Shown piece after piece: positions 25,359 through 36,965 of a stretch of 64,000 nt of DNA; within the stretch, counting starts at the first letter, position 1; each line of letters begins with the position of its first letter. The notes below the pieces were generated by a model. It did not search any database, had not been told where the DNA came from, and saw nothing but the letters and a program-made list of their open reading frames with translations. The stretch is taken from positions 248,001-312,000 of the forward strand of contig JAKNSD010000055.1 of assembly GCA_023525715.1 (NCBI GenBank), written 5' to 3'. Position numbers and translations under genes: made by a program. The DNA comes from Cichorium intybus. Its lineage: Eukaryota; Streptophyta; Magnoliopsida; Asterales; Asteraceae.

Positions 25359-27514
25359 AAAATTAAAAATTTAAGGAGTTTCTCATGAACCTAGGTACAC
25401 CAGAAATGTTTAAAATGATCACAAAGTGTAATTATAGGTAATTTTTGACTTTTACAAAAATTCAAAAATTAAGAATTTTTCATGTAACGGGGTACACGAC
25501 AAATTGTTAAAAATAACAGAAAAAATATCATTAAAAAATTCAAAATTTAAGGAGTTTCTCATGAACCTAGGTACACCAGAAATGTTTAAAATGATCACAA
25601 AGTGTAATTATAGGTAATTTTTGAATTTTACAAAAATTCAAAAATTAAGAATTTTTCATGTACCGGGGTACACGACAAATTGTTAAAAATAACAGAAAAA
25701 ATATCATTAAATATTCAAAATTTAAGGAGTTTCTCATGAACCCAGGTACACCATAAATGTTTAAAATAATCAAAAGTGTAATTATAGGTAATTTTTGAAT
25801 TTTACAAAAATTGAAAAAATAAGAATTTTTCATGTACCGGGGTACACGACAAATTGTTAAAAATAACAGAAAAAATATCAATAAAAAATTCAAAATTTAA
25901 GGAGTTTCTCATAACCTAGGTACACCAGAAATGTTTAAAATGATCACAAAGTGTAATTATAGGTAATTTTTGAATTTTACAAAAATTGAAAAATTAAGAA
26001 TTTTTCATGTACCGGGATACATGACAAATTGTTAAAAATAACAGAAAAAATATTATTAAAAAATTCAAATTTTAAGGAGTTTCTAATGAACCCAAGTACA
26101 CCAGAAATGGTTAAAATGATCGCAAAGTGTAATTATTGGTAAATTTTGAATTTTACAAAAATTCAAAAATTAAGAATTTTTCATGTACCGGGGTACACGA
26201 CAAATTGTTAAAAATAACAGAAAAAATATCATTAAAAATTCAAAATTTAAGGAGTTTCTCATGAACCCAGGTTCACCAGAAATGTTTAAAATGATCACAA
26301 AGTGTAATTATAGGTAATTTTTGAATTTTACAAAAATTCAAAAATTAAGAATTTTTCATGTACCGGGGTACACGACAAATTGTTAAAAATAACAGAAAAA
26401 ATAAAATTAAAAATTCAAAATTTAAGGAGTTTCTCATGAACCCAGGTACACCAGAAATGTTTAAAATGATCACAAAGTGTAATTATAGGTAATTTTTGAA
26501 TTTTACAAAAATTGAAAAATTAAGAATTTTTCATCTACCGGGGTACACGACAAATTGTTAAAAATAACAGAAAAAATATCATTAAAAATTCAAAATTTAA
26601 GGAGTTTCTCATGAACCCAGGTACACCAAAAATGTTTAAAATGATCACAAAGTGTAATTATAGGTAATTTTTGAATTTTACAAAAATTGAAAAATTAAGA
26701 ATTTTTCATGTACCGGGGTACACGACAAATTGTTAAAAATAACAGAAAAAATATCATTAAAAAATTAAAAATTTAAGGATTTTCTCATGAACCTAGGTAC
26801 ACCAGAAATGTTTAAAATGATCACAAAGTGTAATTATAGGTAATTTTTGACTTTTACAAAAATTCAAAAATTAAGAATTTTTCATGTAACGGGGTACACG
26901 ACAAATTGTTAAAAATAACAGAAAAAATATCATTAAAAAATTCAAAATTTAAGGAGTTTCTTATGAACCTATGTACACCAGAAATGTTTAAAATGATCAC
27001 AAAGTGTAATTATAGGTAATTTTTGAATTTTACAAAAATTCAAAAATTAAGAATTTTTCATGTACCGGGGTACACGACAAATTGTTAAAAATAACAGAAA
27101 AAATATCATTAAATATTCAAAATTTAAGGAGTTTCTCATGAACCCAGGTACACCATAAATGTTTAAAATAATCAAAAGTGTAATTATAGGTAATTTTTGA
27201 ATTTTACAAAAATTGAAAAATTAACAATTTTCCATGTACCGGGGTACACGACAAATTGTTAAAAATAACAGAAAAAATTTCATCAAAAAATTCAAAATTT
27301 AAGGAGTTTCTCATGAACCTAGGTACACCAGAAATGTTTAAAATAATCACAAAGTGTAATTATAGGTAATTTTTGAATTTTACAAAAATTGAAAAATTAA
27401 GAATTTTTCATGTACCGGGGTACACAACAAATTGTTAAAAATAACAGAAAAAATATCATTAAAAAATTCAAAATTTAAGGAGTTTCTCATGAACCCAGGT
27501 ACACGATAAACGTT
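25359..27514 (+). repeat. Subfamily A monomers with broken HOR order
   Basis: The variant CATGTAACGG continues at 25481 and 26883, and GATCGCAAAG at 26118. Spacings are six and eight monomers rather than nine, so whole monomers have been gained or lost between HOR units. Single changes are more frequent here (TTTCTAATGAACCC near 26,082, ATTATTGGTAAATT near 26,132, CTATGTACACC near 26,969). Confidence 0.85.
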
Positions 27515-29090
27515 TAAAATGATCACAAAGTGTAATTATAGGTAATTTTTGAATTTTACAAAAATTCAAAAATTAAGAATTTTTCATGTACCGGGGTACA
27601 CGACAAATTGTTAAAAATAACAGAAAAAATATCAATAAAAATTCAAAATTTAAGGAGTTTCTCATGAACCCAGGTTCACCAGAAATGTTTAAAATGATCA
27701 CAAAGTGTAATTATAGGTAATTTTTGAATTTTACAAAAATTCAAAAATTAAGAATTTTTCATGTACCGGGGTACACGACAAATTGTTAAAAATAACAGAA
27801 AAAATATCATTAAAAATTCAAAATTTAAAGAGTTTCTCATGAACCCAGGTACACTAGAAATGTTTAAAATGATCACAAAGTGTAATTATAGGTAATTTTT
27901 GAATTTTACAAAAATTCAAAAATTAAGAATTTTTCATGTACCGGGGTACACGACAAATTGTTAAAAATAACAGAAAAAATATCATTAAATATTCAAAATT
28001 GAAGGAGTTTCTCATGAACCCAGGTACACCATAAATGTTTAAAATAATCAAAAGTGTAATTATAGGTAATTTTTGAATTTTACAAAAATTGAAAAATTAA
28101 GAATTTTTCATGTACCGGGGTACACGACAAATTGTTAAAAATAACAGAAAAAATTTCATCAAAAAATTCAAAATTTAAGGAGTTTCTCATGAACCTAGGT
28201 ACACCAGAAATGTTTAAAATGATCACAAAGTGTAATTATAGGTAATTTTTGAATTTTACAAAAATTGAAAAATTAAGAATTTTTCATGTACCGGGGTACA
28301 CAACAAATTGTTAAAAATAACAGAAAAAATATCATTAAAAAATTCAAAATTTAAGGAGTTTCTCATGAACCCAGGTACACCATAAACGTTTAAAATGATC
28401 ACAAAGTGTAATTATAGGTAATTTTTGAATTTTTCAAAAATTCAAAAATTAAGAATTTTTCATGTACCGGGGTACACGACAAATTGTTAAAAATAACAGA
28501 AAAAATATCAATAAAAATTCAAAATTTAAGGAGTTTCTCATGAACCCAGGTACACCAGAAATGGTTAAAATGATCACAAAGTGTAATTATTGGTAATTTT
28601 TGAATTTTACAAAAATTCAAAAATTAAGAATTTTTCATGTACCGGGGTACACGACAAATTGTTAAAAATAACAGAAAAAATATCAATAAAAATTCAAAAT
28701 TTAAGGAGTTTCTCATAACCTACGTACACCAGAAATGTTTAAAATGATCACAAAGTGTAATTATAGGTAATTTTTGAATTTTACAAAAATTGAAAAATTA
28801 AGAATTTTTCATGTACCGGGGTACACGACAAATTGTTAAAAATAACAGAAAAAATATCATTAAAAAATTCAAAATTTAAGGAGTTTCTCATGAACCCAGG
28901 TACACCAGAAATGGTTAAAATGATCACAAAGTGTAATTATAGTTAATTTTTGAATTTTACAAAAATTCAAAAATTAAGAATTTTTCATGTACCGGGGTAC
29001 ACGACAAATTGTTAAAAAAAACAGAAAAAATATCATTAAAAATTCAAAATTTAAGGAGTTTCTCATGAACCCAGGTTCACCAGAAATGTT
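27515..29090 (+). repeat. 9-mer HOR of 1,576 bp, copy 1
   Basis: The second, unrelated 9-mer duplication. Markers TTAAAGAGTTTCTC (27825), AACGTTTAAAATG (28386) and CATAACCTACGTACACC (28714) recur 1,576 bp downstream. A single CGTTTAAAAT at 27511 lies just before the unit, five monomers before the one inside it. Confidence 0.87.
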
Positions 29091-30785
29091 TAAAATGATC
29101 ACAAAGTGTAATTATAGGTAATTTTTGAATTTTACAAAAATTCAAAAATTAAGAATTTTTCATGTACCGGGGTACACGACAAATTGTTAAAAATAACAGA
29201 AAAAATATCAATAAAAATTCAAAATTTAAGGAGTTTCTCATGAACCCAGGTTCACCAGAAATGTTTAAAATGATCACAAAGTGTAATTATAGGTAATTTT
29301 TGAATTTTACAAAAATTCAAAAATTAAGAATTTTTCATGTACCGGGGTACACGACAAATTGTTAAAAATAACAGAAAAAATATCATTAAAAATTCAAAAT
29401 TTAAAGAGTTTCTCATGAACCCAGGTACACTAGAAATGTTTAAAATGATCACAAAGTGTAATTATAGGTAATTTTTGAATTTTACAAAAATTCAAAAATT
29501 AAGAATTTTTCATGTACCGGGGTACACGACAAATTGTTAAAAATAACAGAAAAAATATCATTAAATATTCAAAATTGAAGGAGTTTCTCATGAACCCAGG
29601 TACACCATAAATGTTTAAAATAATCAAAAGTGTAATTATAGGTAATTTTTGAATTTTACAAAAATTGAAAAATTAAGAATTTTTCATGTACCGGGGTACA
29701 CGACAAATTGTTAAAAATAACAGAAAAAATTTCATCAAAAAATTCAAAATTTAAGGAGTTTCTCATGAACCTAGGTACACCAGAAATGTTTAAAATGATC
29801 ACAAAGTGTAATTATAGGTAATTTTTGAATTTTACAAAAATTGAAAAATTAAGAATTTTTCATGTACCGGGGTACACAACAAATTGTTAAAAATAACAGA
29901 AAAAATATCATTAAAAAATTCAAAATTTAAGGAGTTTCTCATGAACCCAGGTACACCATAAACGTTTAAAATGATCACAAAGTGTAATTATAGGTAATTT
30001 TTGAATTTTTCAAAAATTCAAAAATTAAGAATTTTTCATGTACCGGGGTACACGACAAATTGTTAAAAATAACAGAAAAAATATCAATAAAAATTCAAAA
30101 TTTAAGGAGTTTCTCATGAACCCAGGTACACCAGAAATGGTTAAAATGATCACAAAGTGTAATTATTGGTAATTTTTGAATTTTACAAAAATTCAAAAAT
30201 TAAGAATTTTTCATGTACCGGGGTACACGACAAATTGTTAAAAATAACAGAAAAAATATCAATAAAAATTCAAAATTTAAGGAGTTTCTCATAACCTACG
30301 TACACCAGAAATGTTTAAAATGATCACAAAGTGTAATTATAGGTAATTTTTGAATTTTACAAAAATTGAAAAATTAAGAATTTTTCATGTACCGGGGTAC
30401 ACGACAAATTGTTAAAAATAACAGAAAAAATATCATTAAAAAATTCAAAATTTAAGGAGTTTCTCATGAACCCAGGTACACCAGAAATGGTTAAAATGAT
30501 CACAAAGTGTAATTATAGTTAATTTTTGAATTTTACAAAAATTCAAAAATTAAGAATTTTTCATGTACCGGGGTACACGACAAATTGTTAAAAAAAACAG
30601 AAAAAATATCATTAAAAATTCAAAATTTAAGGAGTTTCTCATGAACCCAGGTTCACCAGAAATGTTTAAAATGATCACAAAGTGTAATTATAGGTAATTT
30701 TTGAATTTTACAAAAATTCAAAAATTAAGAATTTTTCATGTACCGGGGTACACGACAAATTGTTAAAAATAACAGAAAAAATATC
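29091..30785 (+). repeat. 9-mer HOR of 1,576 bp, copy 2 and partial third
   Basis: The second copy has markers at 29401, 29962 and 30290, and AAAAAAACAGAAAAAATATC near 30,590, which matches 29,014. From 30,667 the start of a third copy is visible for about 120 bp before AAAAAATTAAAAATTTAAGG replaces the expected ATCAATAAAAATTC. Confidence 0.86.
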
Positions 30786-31162
30786 ATTAAAAAATTAAAA
30801 ATTTAAGGAGTTTCTCATGAACCTAGGTACACCAAAAATGTTTAAAATGATCACAAAGTGTAATTATAGGTAATTTTTGACTTTTACAAAAATTCAAAAA
30901 TTAAGAATTTTTCATGTACCGGGGTACACGACAAATTGTTAAAAATAACAGAAAAAATATCATTAAAAAATTCAAAATTTAAGGAGTTTCTCATGAACCT
31001 AGGTACACCATAAATGTTTAAAATGATCACAAAGTGTAATTATAGGTAATTTTTGAATTTTACAAAAATTCAAAAATTAAGAATTTTTCATGTACCGGGG
31101 TACACGACAAATTGTTAAAAATAACAGAAAAAATATCAATAAAAATTCAAAATTTAAGGAGT
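30110..31162 (+). repeat. 6-mer HOR of 1,053 bp, copy 1 (overlaps the end of the 9-mer)
   Basis: Six monomers recur at +1,053 bp. The pairs are ACCTACGTAC at 30294 and 31347, the GTTAATTTTTGAA variant near 30,519 and 31,571, and AAAAAATTAAAAATTTAAGG near 30,790 and 31,843. Its left part is also part of the second 9-mer copy, so the 6-mer arose after the 9-mer. Confidence 0.82.
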
Positions 31163-32057
31163 TTCTCATGAACCCAGGTACACCAGAAATGGTTAAAATG
31201 ATCACAAAGTGTAATTATAGGTAATTTTTGAATTTTACAAAAATTCAAAAATTAAGAATTTTTCATGTACCGGGGTACACGACAAATTGTTAAAAATAAC
31301 AGAAAAAATATCAATAAAAAATTCAAAATTTAAGGAGTTTCTCATAACCTACGTACACCAGAAATGTTTAAAATGATCACAAAGTGTAATTATAGGTAAT
31401 TTTTGAATTTTACAAAAATTGAAAAATTAAGAATTTTTCATGTACCGGGGTACACGACAAATTGTTAAAAATAACAGAAAAAATATTATTAAAAAATTCA
31501 AAATTTAAGGAGTTTCTCATGAACCCAGGTACACCAGAAATGGTTAAAATGATCACAAAGTGTAATTATAGTTAATTTTTGAATTTTACAAAAATTCAAA
31601 AATTAAGAATTTTTCATGTACCGGGGTACACGACAAATTGTTAAAAAAAACAGAAAAAATATCATTAAAAATTCAAAATTTAAGGAGTTTCTCATGAACC
31701 CAGGTTCACCAGAAATGTTTAAAATGATCACAAAGTGTAATTATAGGTAATTTTTGAATTTTACAAAAATTCAAAAATTAAGAATTTTTCATGTACCGGG
31801 GTACACGACAAATTGTTAAAAATAACAGAAAAAATATCATTAAAAAATTAAAAATTTAAGGAGTTTCTCATGAACCTAGGTACACCAAAAATGTTTAAAA
31901 TGATCACAAAGTGTAATTATAGGTAATTTTTGACTTTTACAAAAATTCAAAAATTAAGAATTTTTCATGTACCGGGGTACACGACAAATTGTTAAAAATA
32001 ACAGAAAAAATATCATTAAAAAATTCAAAATTTAAGGAGTTTCTCATGAACCTAGGT
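31163..32057 (+). repeat. 6-mer HOR of 1,053 bp, copy 2 (five monomers)
   Basis: This copy matches 30,110-31,004, with ATATTATTAAAAAATTC near 31,484 as a private change. Similarity in order ends near 32,057, where ACACCAGAAATG replaces the ACACCATAAATG of copy 1. Confidence 0.8.
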
Positions 32058-32750
32058 ACACCAGAAATGTTTAAAATGATCACAAAGTGTAATTATAGGT
32101 AATTTTTGAATTTTACAAAAATTCAAAAATTAAGAATTTTTCATGTACCGGGGTACACGACAAATTGTTAAAAATAACAGAAAAAATATCATTAAAAATT
32201 CAAAATTTAAGGAGTTTCTCATGAACCCAGGTACACCATAAATGTTTAAAATAATCAAAAGTGTAATTATAGGTACTTTTTGAATTTTACAAAAATTGAA
32301 AAATTAAGAATTGTTCATGTACCGGGGTACACGACAAATTGTTAAAAATAACAGAAAAAATTTCATTAAAAAATTCAAAATTTAAGGAGTTTCTCATGAA
32401 CCTAGGTACACCAGAAATGTTTAAAATGATCACAAAGTGTAATTATAGGTAATTTTTGATATTTACAAAAATTCAAAAATTAAGAATTTTCCATGTACCG
32501 GGGTACACGACAAATTGTTCAAAATAACAGAAAAAATATCATTAAAAATTCAAAATTTAAGGAGTTTCTCATGAACCCAGGTACACCATAAATGTTTAAA
32601 ATAATCAAAAGTGTAATTATAGGTAATTTTTGAATTTTACAAAAATTGAAAAATTAAGAATTTTTCATGTACCGGGGTACACGACAAATTGTTAAAAATA
32701 ACAGAAAAAATTTCATTAAAAAATTCAAAATTTAAGGAGTTTCTCATGAA
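32058..32750 (+). repeat. Last subfamily A monomers before the junction
   Basis: Four ordinary A monomers, including a dimer displaced by 350 bp (ATGAACCCAG at 32221 and 32571, each followed by the AATAATCAAAAGTG variant of half 1). They are not noticeably degenerate although they touch the block boundary. The last recognisable A sequence is AAGGAGTTTCTCATGAA, ending at 32,750. Confidence 0.9.
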
Positions 32751-32964
32751 ATATCACTAGGGTACACGACAATTTGTTAAAATATCACTAAAATTTAAGG
32801 AGTTTCTCATGAAATTAAAAAATTTAATTTGTTAAAATATCAAAAAATATCACTAAAATTTTAAAAATTCAAAATTTAAGGAGTTTCTCATGAAATTAAA
32901 AAAATTCAAAAATTATGTTTTTTATGTACTAGGGTACACGACAATTTGTTAAAATATCACTAAA
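32751..32964 (+). repeat. Scrambled junction between satellite blocks A and B
   Basis: About 210 bp of half-unit fragments without a normal box 1. AAGGAGTTTCTCATGAA, an A-type signature, occurs at 32734, 32797 and 32878, that is 63 and 81 bp apart instead of about 175. Between these lie B-like pieces such as ACTAGGGTACACGAC and TTGTTAAAATATCACTAAAA. The last fragment runs into TTTAACCAGTTTCTC, a B variant also seen at 35.6 and 37.4 kb. The first half-unit (GTTTAAAATGATCAC and the inverted repeat) is missing from these fragments. Confidence 0.85.
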
Positions 32965-33819
32965 ATTTTCAAAATTTAACCAGTTTCTCATTAAACCAGA
33001 TACACCAGAAATGTTTAAAATGATCACAAAGTGTAATTATAGGTAATTTATGAATTTTACAAAAATTAAAAAATTTTGAATTTTTCATGTACTCGGATAC
33101 ACGATAAATTGTTATAAATGATAGAAAAATATCACTAACAAATTCAAAATTTAAGCAGTTTCTCATGAACCCAGGTACACCATAAATGTTTAAAATGATC
33201 ACAAAATGTAAATATAGGGAATTTATAAATTTTACAAAAATTCAAAAATTTTGATTTTTTCATGTACCCAGGTACACGACAAATTGTTAAAAAAGACAAA
33301 AAAAATATCGTTAGAAAATTCAAAATTTAAGCAGTTTCTCATGAACCGAGGTACACCAGAAATGTTTAAAATGATCACAAACTGTAATTATAGGTAATTT
33401 ATGAATTTTAAAAAAATTCAAAAATTATGATTTTTTATGTACTAGGGTACACGACAAATTGTTAAAGTGTTATTAAAAATTTCAAAATTTAACCAGTTTC
33501 TCATGAACCCAGGTACACCAGAAATGTTTAAAATGATCACAAAGTGTACTTATAGGTAATTTATGAATTTTACAAAAATTCAAAAATTATGAATTTTTCA
33601 TGTACTCGGGTACACGACAAATTGTTAAAAATGATTGAAAAATATCATTAACAAATTCAAAATTTAAGCAGTTTCTCATGAACCCAGGTACACCAGAAAT
33701 GTTTGAAATGATCACAAAGTGTAATTATAGGTAATTTATAAATTTTACAAAAATTCAAAATTTTTGATTTTTTCATGTACCCGGGTACACGACAAATTGT
33801 TAAAAATGACAAAAAAAAT

Positions 33820-34517
33820 ATCGTTAGAAAATTCCAAATTTAAGAAGTTTCTTATGAACCCAGGTACACCAGAATTGTTTAAAATGATCACGAAGTGTAA
33901 TTATAGGTAATTGATGAATTTTACAAATATTCAAAAAATTTGATTTTTACATGTACCCGGGTACACGACAAATTGTTAAAAATGACAAAAAAAATATCGT
34001 TAGAAAATTCAAAATTTAAGCAGTTTCTCATGAACCCAGGTACACCAGAAATGTTTAAATGATCACAAACTGTAATTATAGGTAATTTATGAATTTTACA
34101 AAATTGAAAATTTTTGATTTTTTCATGTACCCGGGTACACGACAAATTGTTAAAAATAACAAAAAAATATCGTTAGAAAATTCCAAATTTAAGCAGTTTC
34201 TTATGAACCCAGGTACACCAGAATTGTTTAAAATGATCACGAAGTCTAATTATAGGTAATTTATGAATTTTACAAATATTCAAAAATTTTGATTTTTACA
34301 TGTACCCGGGTACACGACAAATTGTTAAAAATGACAAAAAAAAATATCGTTAGAAAATTCAAAATTTAAGCAGTTTCTCATGAACCCATGTACACCAGAA
34401 ATGTTTAAAATGATCACAAAGTGTAATTATAGGAAATTTATGAATCTTACAAAAATTCAAAAATTATGATTTTTTCATGTACCAGGGTACACGACAAATT
34501 GTTAAAATCTCATTAAA
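33820..34517 (+). repeat. Tandem dimer duplication in block B (about 350 bp unit, two copies)
   Basis: Two monomers are repeated with a displacement of about 349 bp. The private variants ATTCCAAATTTAAG, TTTCTTATGAACCC, ACACCAGAATTG, ATCACGAAGT and GATTTTTACATG appear near 33.83-33.95 kb and again near 34.17-34.31 kb. The second copy ends where TTACAAAAATTCAAAAATTATG begins. Confidence 0.75.
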
Positions 34518-34539
34518 ATTTTCAAAATTTAAGCAGTTT

Positions 34540-34697
34540 CTTATCAACCCAGGTACACCAGAATTATGAATTTTTCATGTACTCGGGTACACGACAAATT
34601 GTCAAATTGTTAAAAATTCTTATCAACCCAGGTACACCAGAATTATGAATTTTTCATGTACTCGGGTACACGACAAATTGTCAAAAATTTTGATTTT
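34540..34697 (+). repeat. Tandem pair of truncated 79 bp units
   Basis: CTTATCAACCCAGG, ACACCAGAATTATGAATTTT and CATGTACTCGGGTACACG occur in this order from 34540 and again from 34619, 79 bp apart. In each unit box 1 is joined almost directly to box 2 with the middle of half 1 (GTTTAAAATGATCAC through the inverted repeat) deleted. The repeat length equals one half-unit. Confidence 0.85.
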
Positions 34698-36854
34698 TAC
34701 ATGTACCCGGGTACACGACAAATTGTTAAAAATGACAAAAAAAAATATCGTTAGAAAATTCAAAATTTAAGCAGTTTCTCATGAACCCATGTACACCAGA
34801 AATGTTTAAAATGATCACAAAGTGTAATTATAGGAAATTTTTCATCTTACAAAAATTCAAAAATTATGAATTTTTCATGTACTCGGGTACACGACAAATT
34901 GTCAAAAATGACAGAAAAAATATCATTAACAAATTCAAAATTTAAACAGTTTCTCATGTACCCGGGTACACGAGAAATGTTTAAAATGATCACAAACTGT
35001 AATTATAGGTAATTTAATATTTTTACAAAAATTCAAAAATTTTGATTTTTTCATGTACCCGGGTACACTACAAATTGTTAAAAATGACAAAAAAAATCGT
35101 TAGAAAATTCAAAATTTAAGCAGTTTCTCATGAACCCATGTACACCAGAAATGTTTAAAATGATCACAAACTGTAATTATAGGTAATTTATGAATTTTAC
35201 AAAAATTCATAAATTTTGATCTTTTCATGTACCCGGGTAAACGATAAATTGTTAAAAATGACAAAAAAAATCGTTAGAAAATTCAAAATTTAAGCAGTTT
35301 CTCACGAACCCAGGTACACCATAAATGTTTAAAATGATCACAAAGTGTAATTATAGGTAATTTATGAATTTTAAAAAAAATAAAAAATTAAGAATTTTTC
35401 ATGTACCCGGGTAGACGACAAATTGTTAAAAATAAAAGAAAAAATATCATTAAAAATTTCAAAATTAAGCTGTTTCTCATAAACCGAGCTACACCATAAA
35501 TGTTTTAAATGATCACAAAGTGTAATTATAGGTAATTTATGAATTTTACAAAAATAAAAAAATTATGTTTTTTTTTATGTACTAGTTTACACGACAAATT
35601 GTTAAAATATCACTAAAATTTTCAAAATTTAACCAGTTTCTCACGAACCCAGGTACACCAGAAATGTTTAAAATGGTCACAAAGTGTAATTATAGGTAAT
35701 TTATGAATTTTACAAAAATTCAAAAATTTTGAATTTTCCATGTACTCGGATACATGATAAATTGTTATAAATGATAGAAAAATATCATTAACAAATTCAA
35801 ATTTTAAGCAGTTTCTCATGAACCCAGGTACACCAGAAATGTTTAAAATGATCACAAAATGTAATTATAGGTAATTTATAAATTTTACAAAAATTAAAAA
35901 ATTTTGATTTGTTCATGAACCCGGGTACACGACAAATTGTTAAAAATGACAAAAACAATATTTTTAGAAAATTCAAAATTTAAGCAGTTTCTCATAAACC
36001 CATGTACACCAGAAATGTTTTAAATGATCACAAACTGTAATTATAGGTAATTTATGAATTTTAAAAAAATTCAAAATTTATGATTTTTTATGTACTAGTG
36101 TACACGACAAATTGTTAAAGTATCATTAAAAATTTCAAAATTTAACCAGTTTCTCATGAACCCAGGTACACCACAAATGTTTAAAATGATCACAATGTGT
36201 ACTTATAGGTAATTTATGAATTTTACAAAAATTCAAAAATTATGAATTTTTCATGTACTCGGGTACACGACAAATTGTTAAAAATGATAGAAAAATATCA
36301 TTAACAAATTCAAAATTTAAGAAGTTTCTCATGAACCTGTGTACACCAGAAATGTTTAAAATGATCACAAAGTGTAATTATAGGAAATTTATGAATCTTA
36401 CAAAAATTCAAAAATATGATTTTTTCATGTACCAGGGTACACGACAAATTGTTAAAATCTCATTAAAAATTTCAAAATTTAGGTAGTTTCTCATCAACCC
36501 AGGTACACCAGAAATGTTTAAAATGATCACAAACTGTAATAATAGGTAATTTATGAATTTTACAAAAATTCAAAAATTATGAATTTTTCATGTACTCAGG
36601 TACACGACAAATTGTCAAATATGACAGAAAAAATATCATTAACAAATTCAAAATGTAAGTAGTTTCTCATGTACCCGGGTACACGAGAAATGTTTAAAAT
36701 GATCACAAACTGTAATTATAGGTAATTTATGAATTTTACAAAAAATCAAAAATTTTAATTTTTTTCATGTACCCGGGTACACGAGAAATTGTTAAAAATG
36801 ACAAAAAATTCGTTAGAAAATTCAAAATTTAAGCAGTTTCTCATAAACCCGGGT
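34698..36854 (+). repeat. Divergent subfamily B monomers, no HOR seen
   Basis: About 12 monomers with many private changes: ACTCGGATACACG-type box 2 variants, TAGACGAC near 35,414, ACTAGTTTACACG near 35,583 and ACTAGTGTACACG near 36,096. Long and short length classes are mixed. I could not follow a repeating monomer order. Confidence 0.85.
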
Positions 36855-36965
36855 ACACAAACTGTAATTATAAATGTTTAAAATGATCACAAACTGTAAT
36901 TATAAAAATCGTTAGACAAATTGTTAAAAATGACAAAAAAATCGTTAGAAAATTCGTTAGAAATG
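36855..36965 (+). repeat. Micro-mosaic of shuffled B fragments
   Basis: Short pieces of the monomer are joined out of order. Box 1 runs straight into ACAAACTGTAATTATAAATG. The half 1 piece GTTTAAAATGATCACAAACT (36875) is followed by AAAAATCGTTAGACAAATTG, then a second AATCGTTAGAAAATTCG that leads into another AATGTTTAAAATGATCAC (36962). The piece boundaries share ATTATA, ATCGTTAG and AAATG, which suggests microhomology joins. Confidence 0.78.

Larger units (their letters stand above)
1..32750 (+). repeat. Satellite block A (about 187 tandem monomers of ~175 bp, subfamily A)
   Basis: This is an uninterrupted head-to-tail array. Each monomer starts at box 1 (TCATGAACCYAGGTACACC), runs about 97 bp to box 2 (TCATGTACCGGGGTACACG), then about 79 bp to the next box 1. 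Diagnostic bases of subfamily A are AATTTTTGAA before the inverted repeat, GTACCGGGGTAC in box 2, AAAAATAACAG and ATATCATTAAAAAATTC in the second half, and AAGGAGTTTC before the next box 1. Monomers differ by a few substitutions and 1 bp indels in A-runs. No unrelated DNA, transposon or gene interrupts the block. The array type suggests centromeric or other heterochromatin; this is inferred from structure only. Confidence 0.97.

Noticed and set aside
32751..32964. Insertion of a transposable element at the A/B junction
   Set aside because: All fragments are recognisable as satellite half 2. There are no terminal repeats, target-site duplications or foreign sequence.
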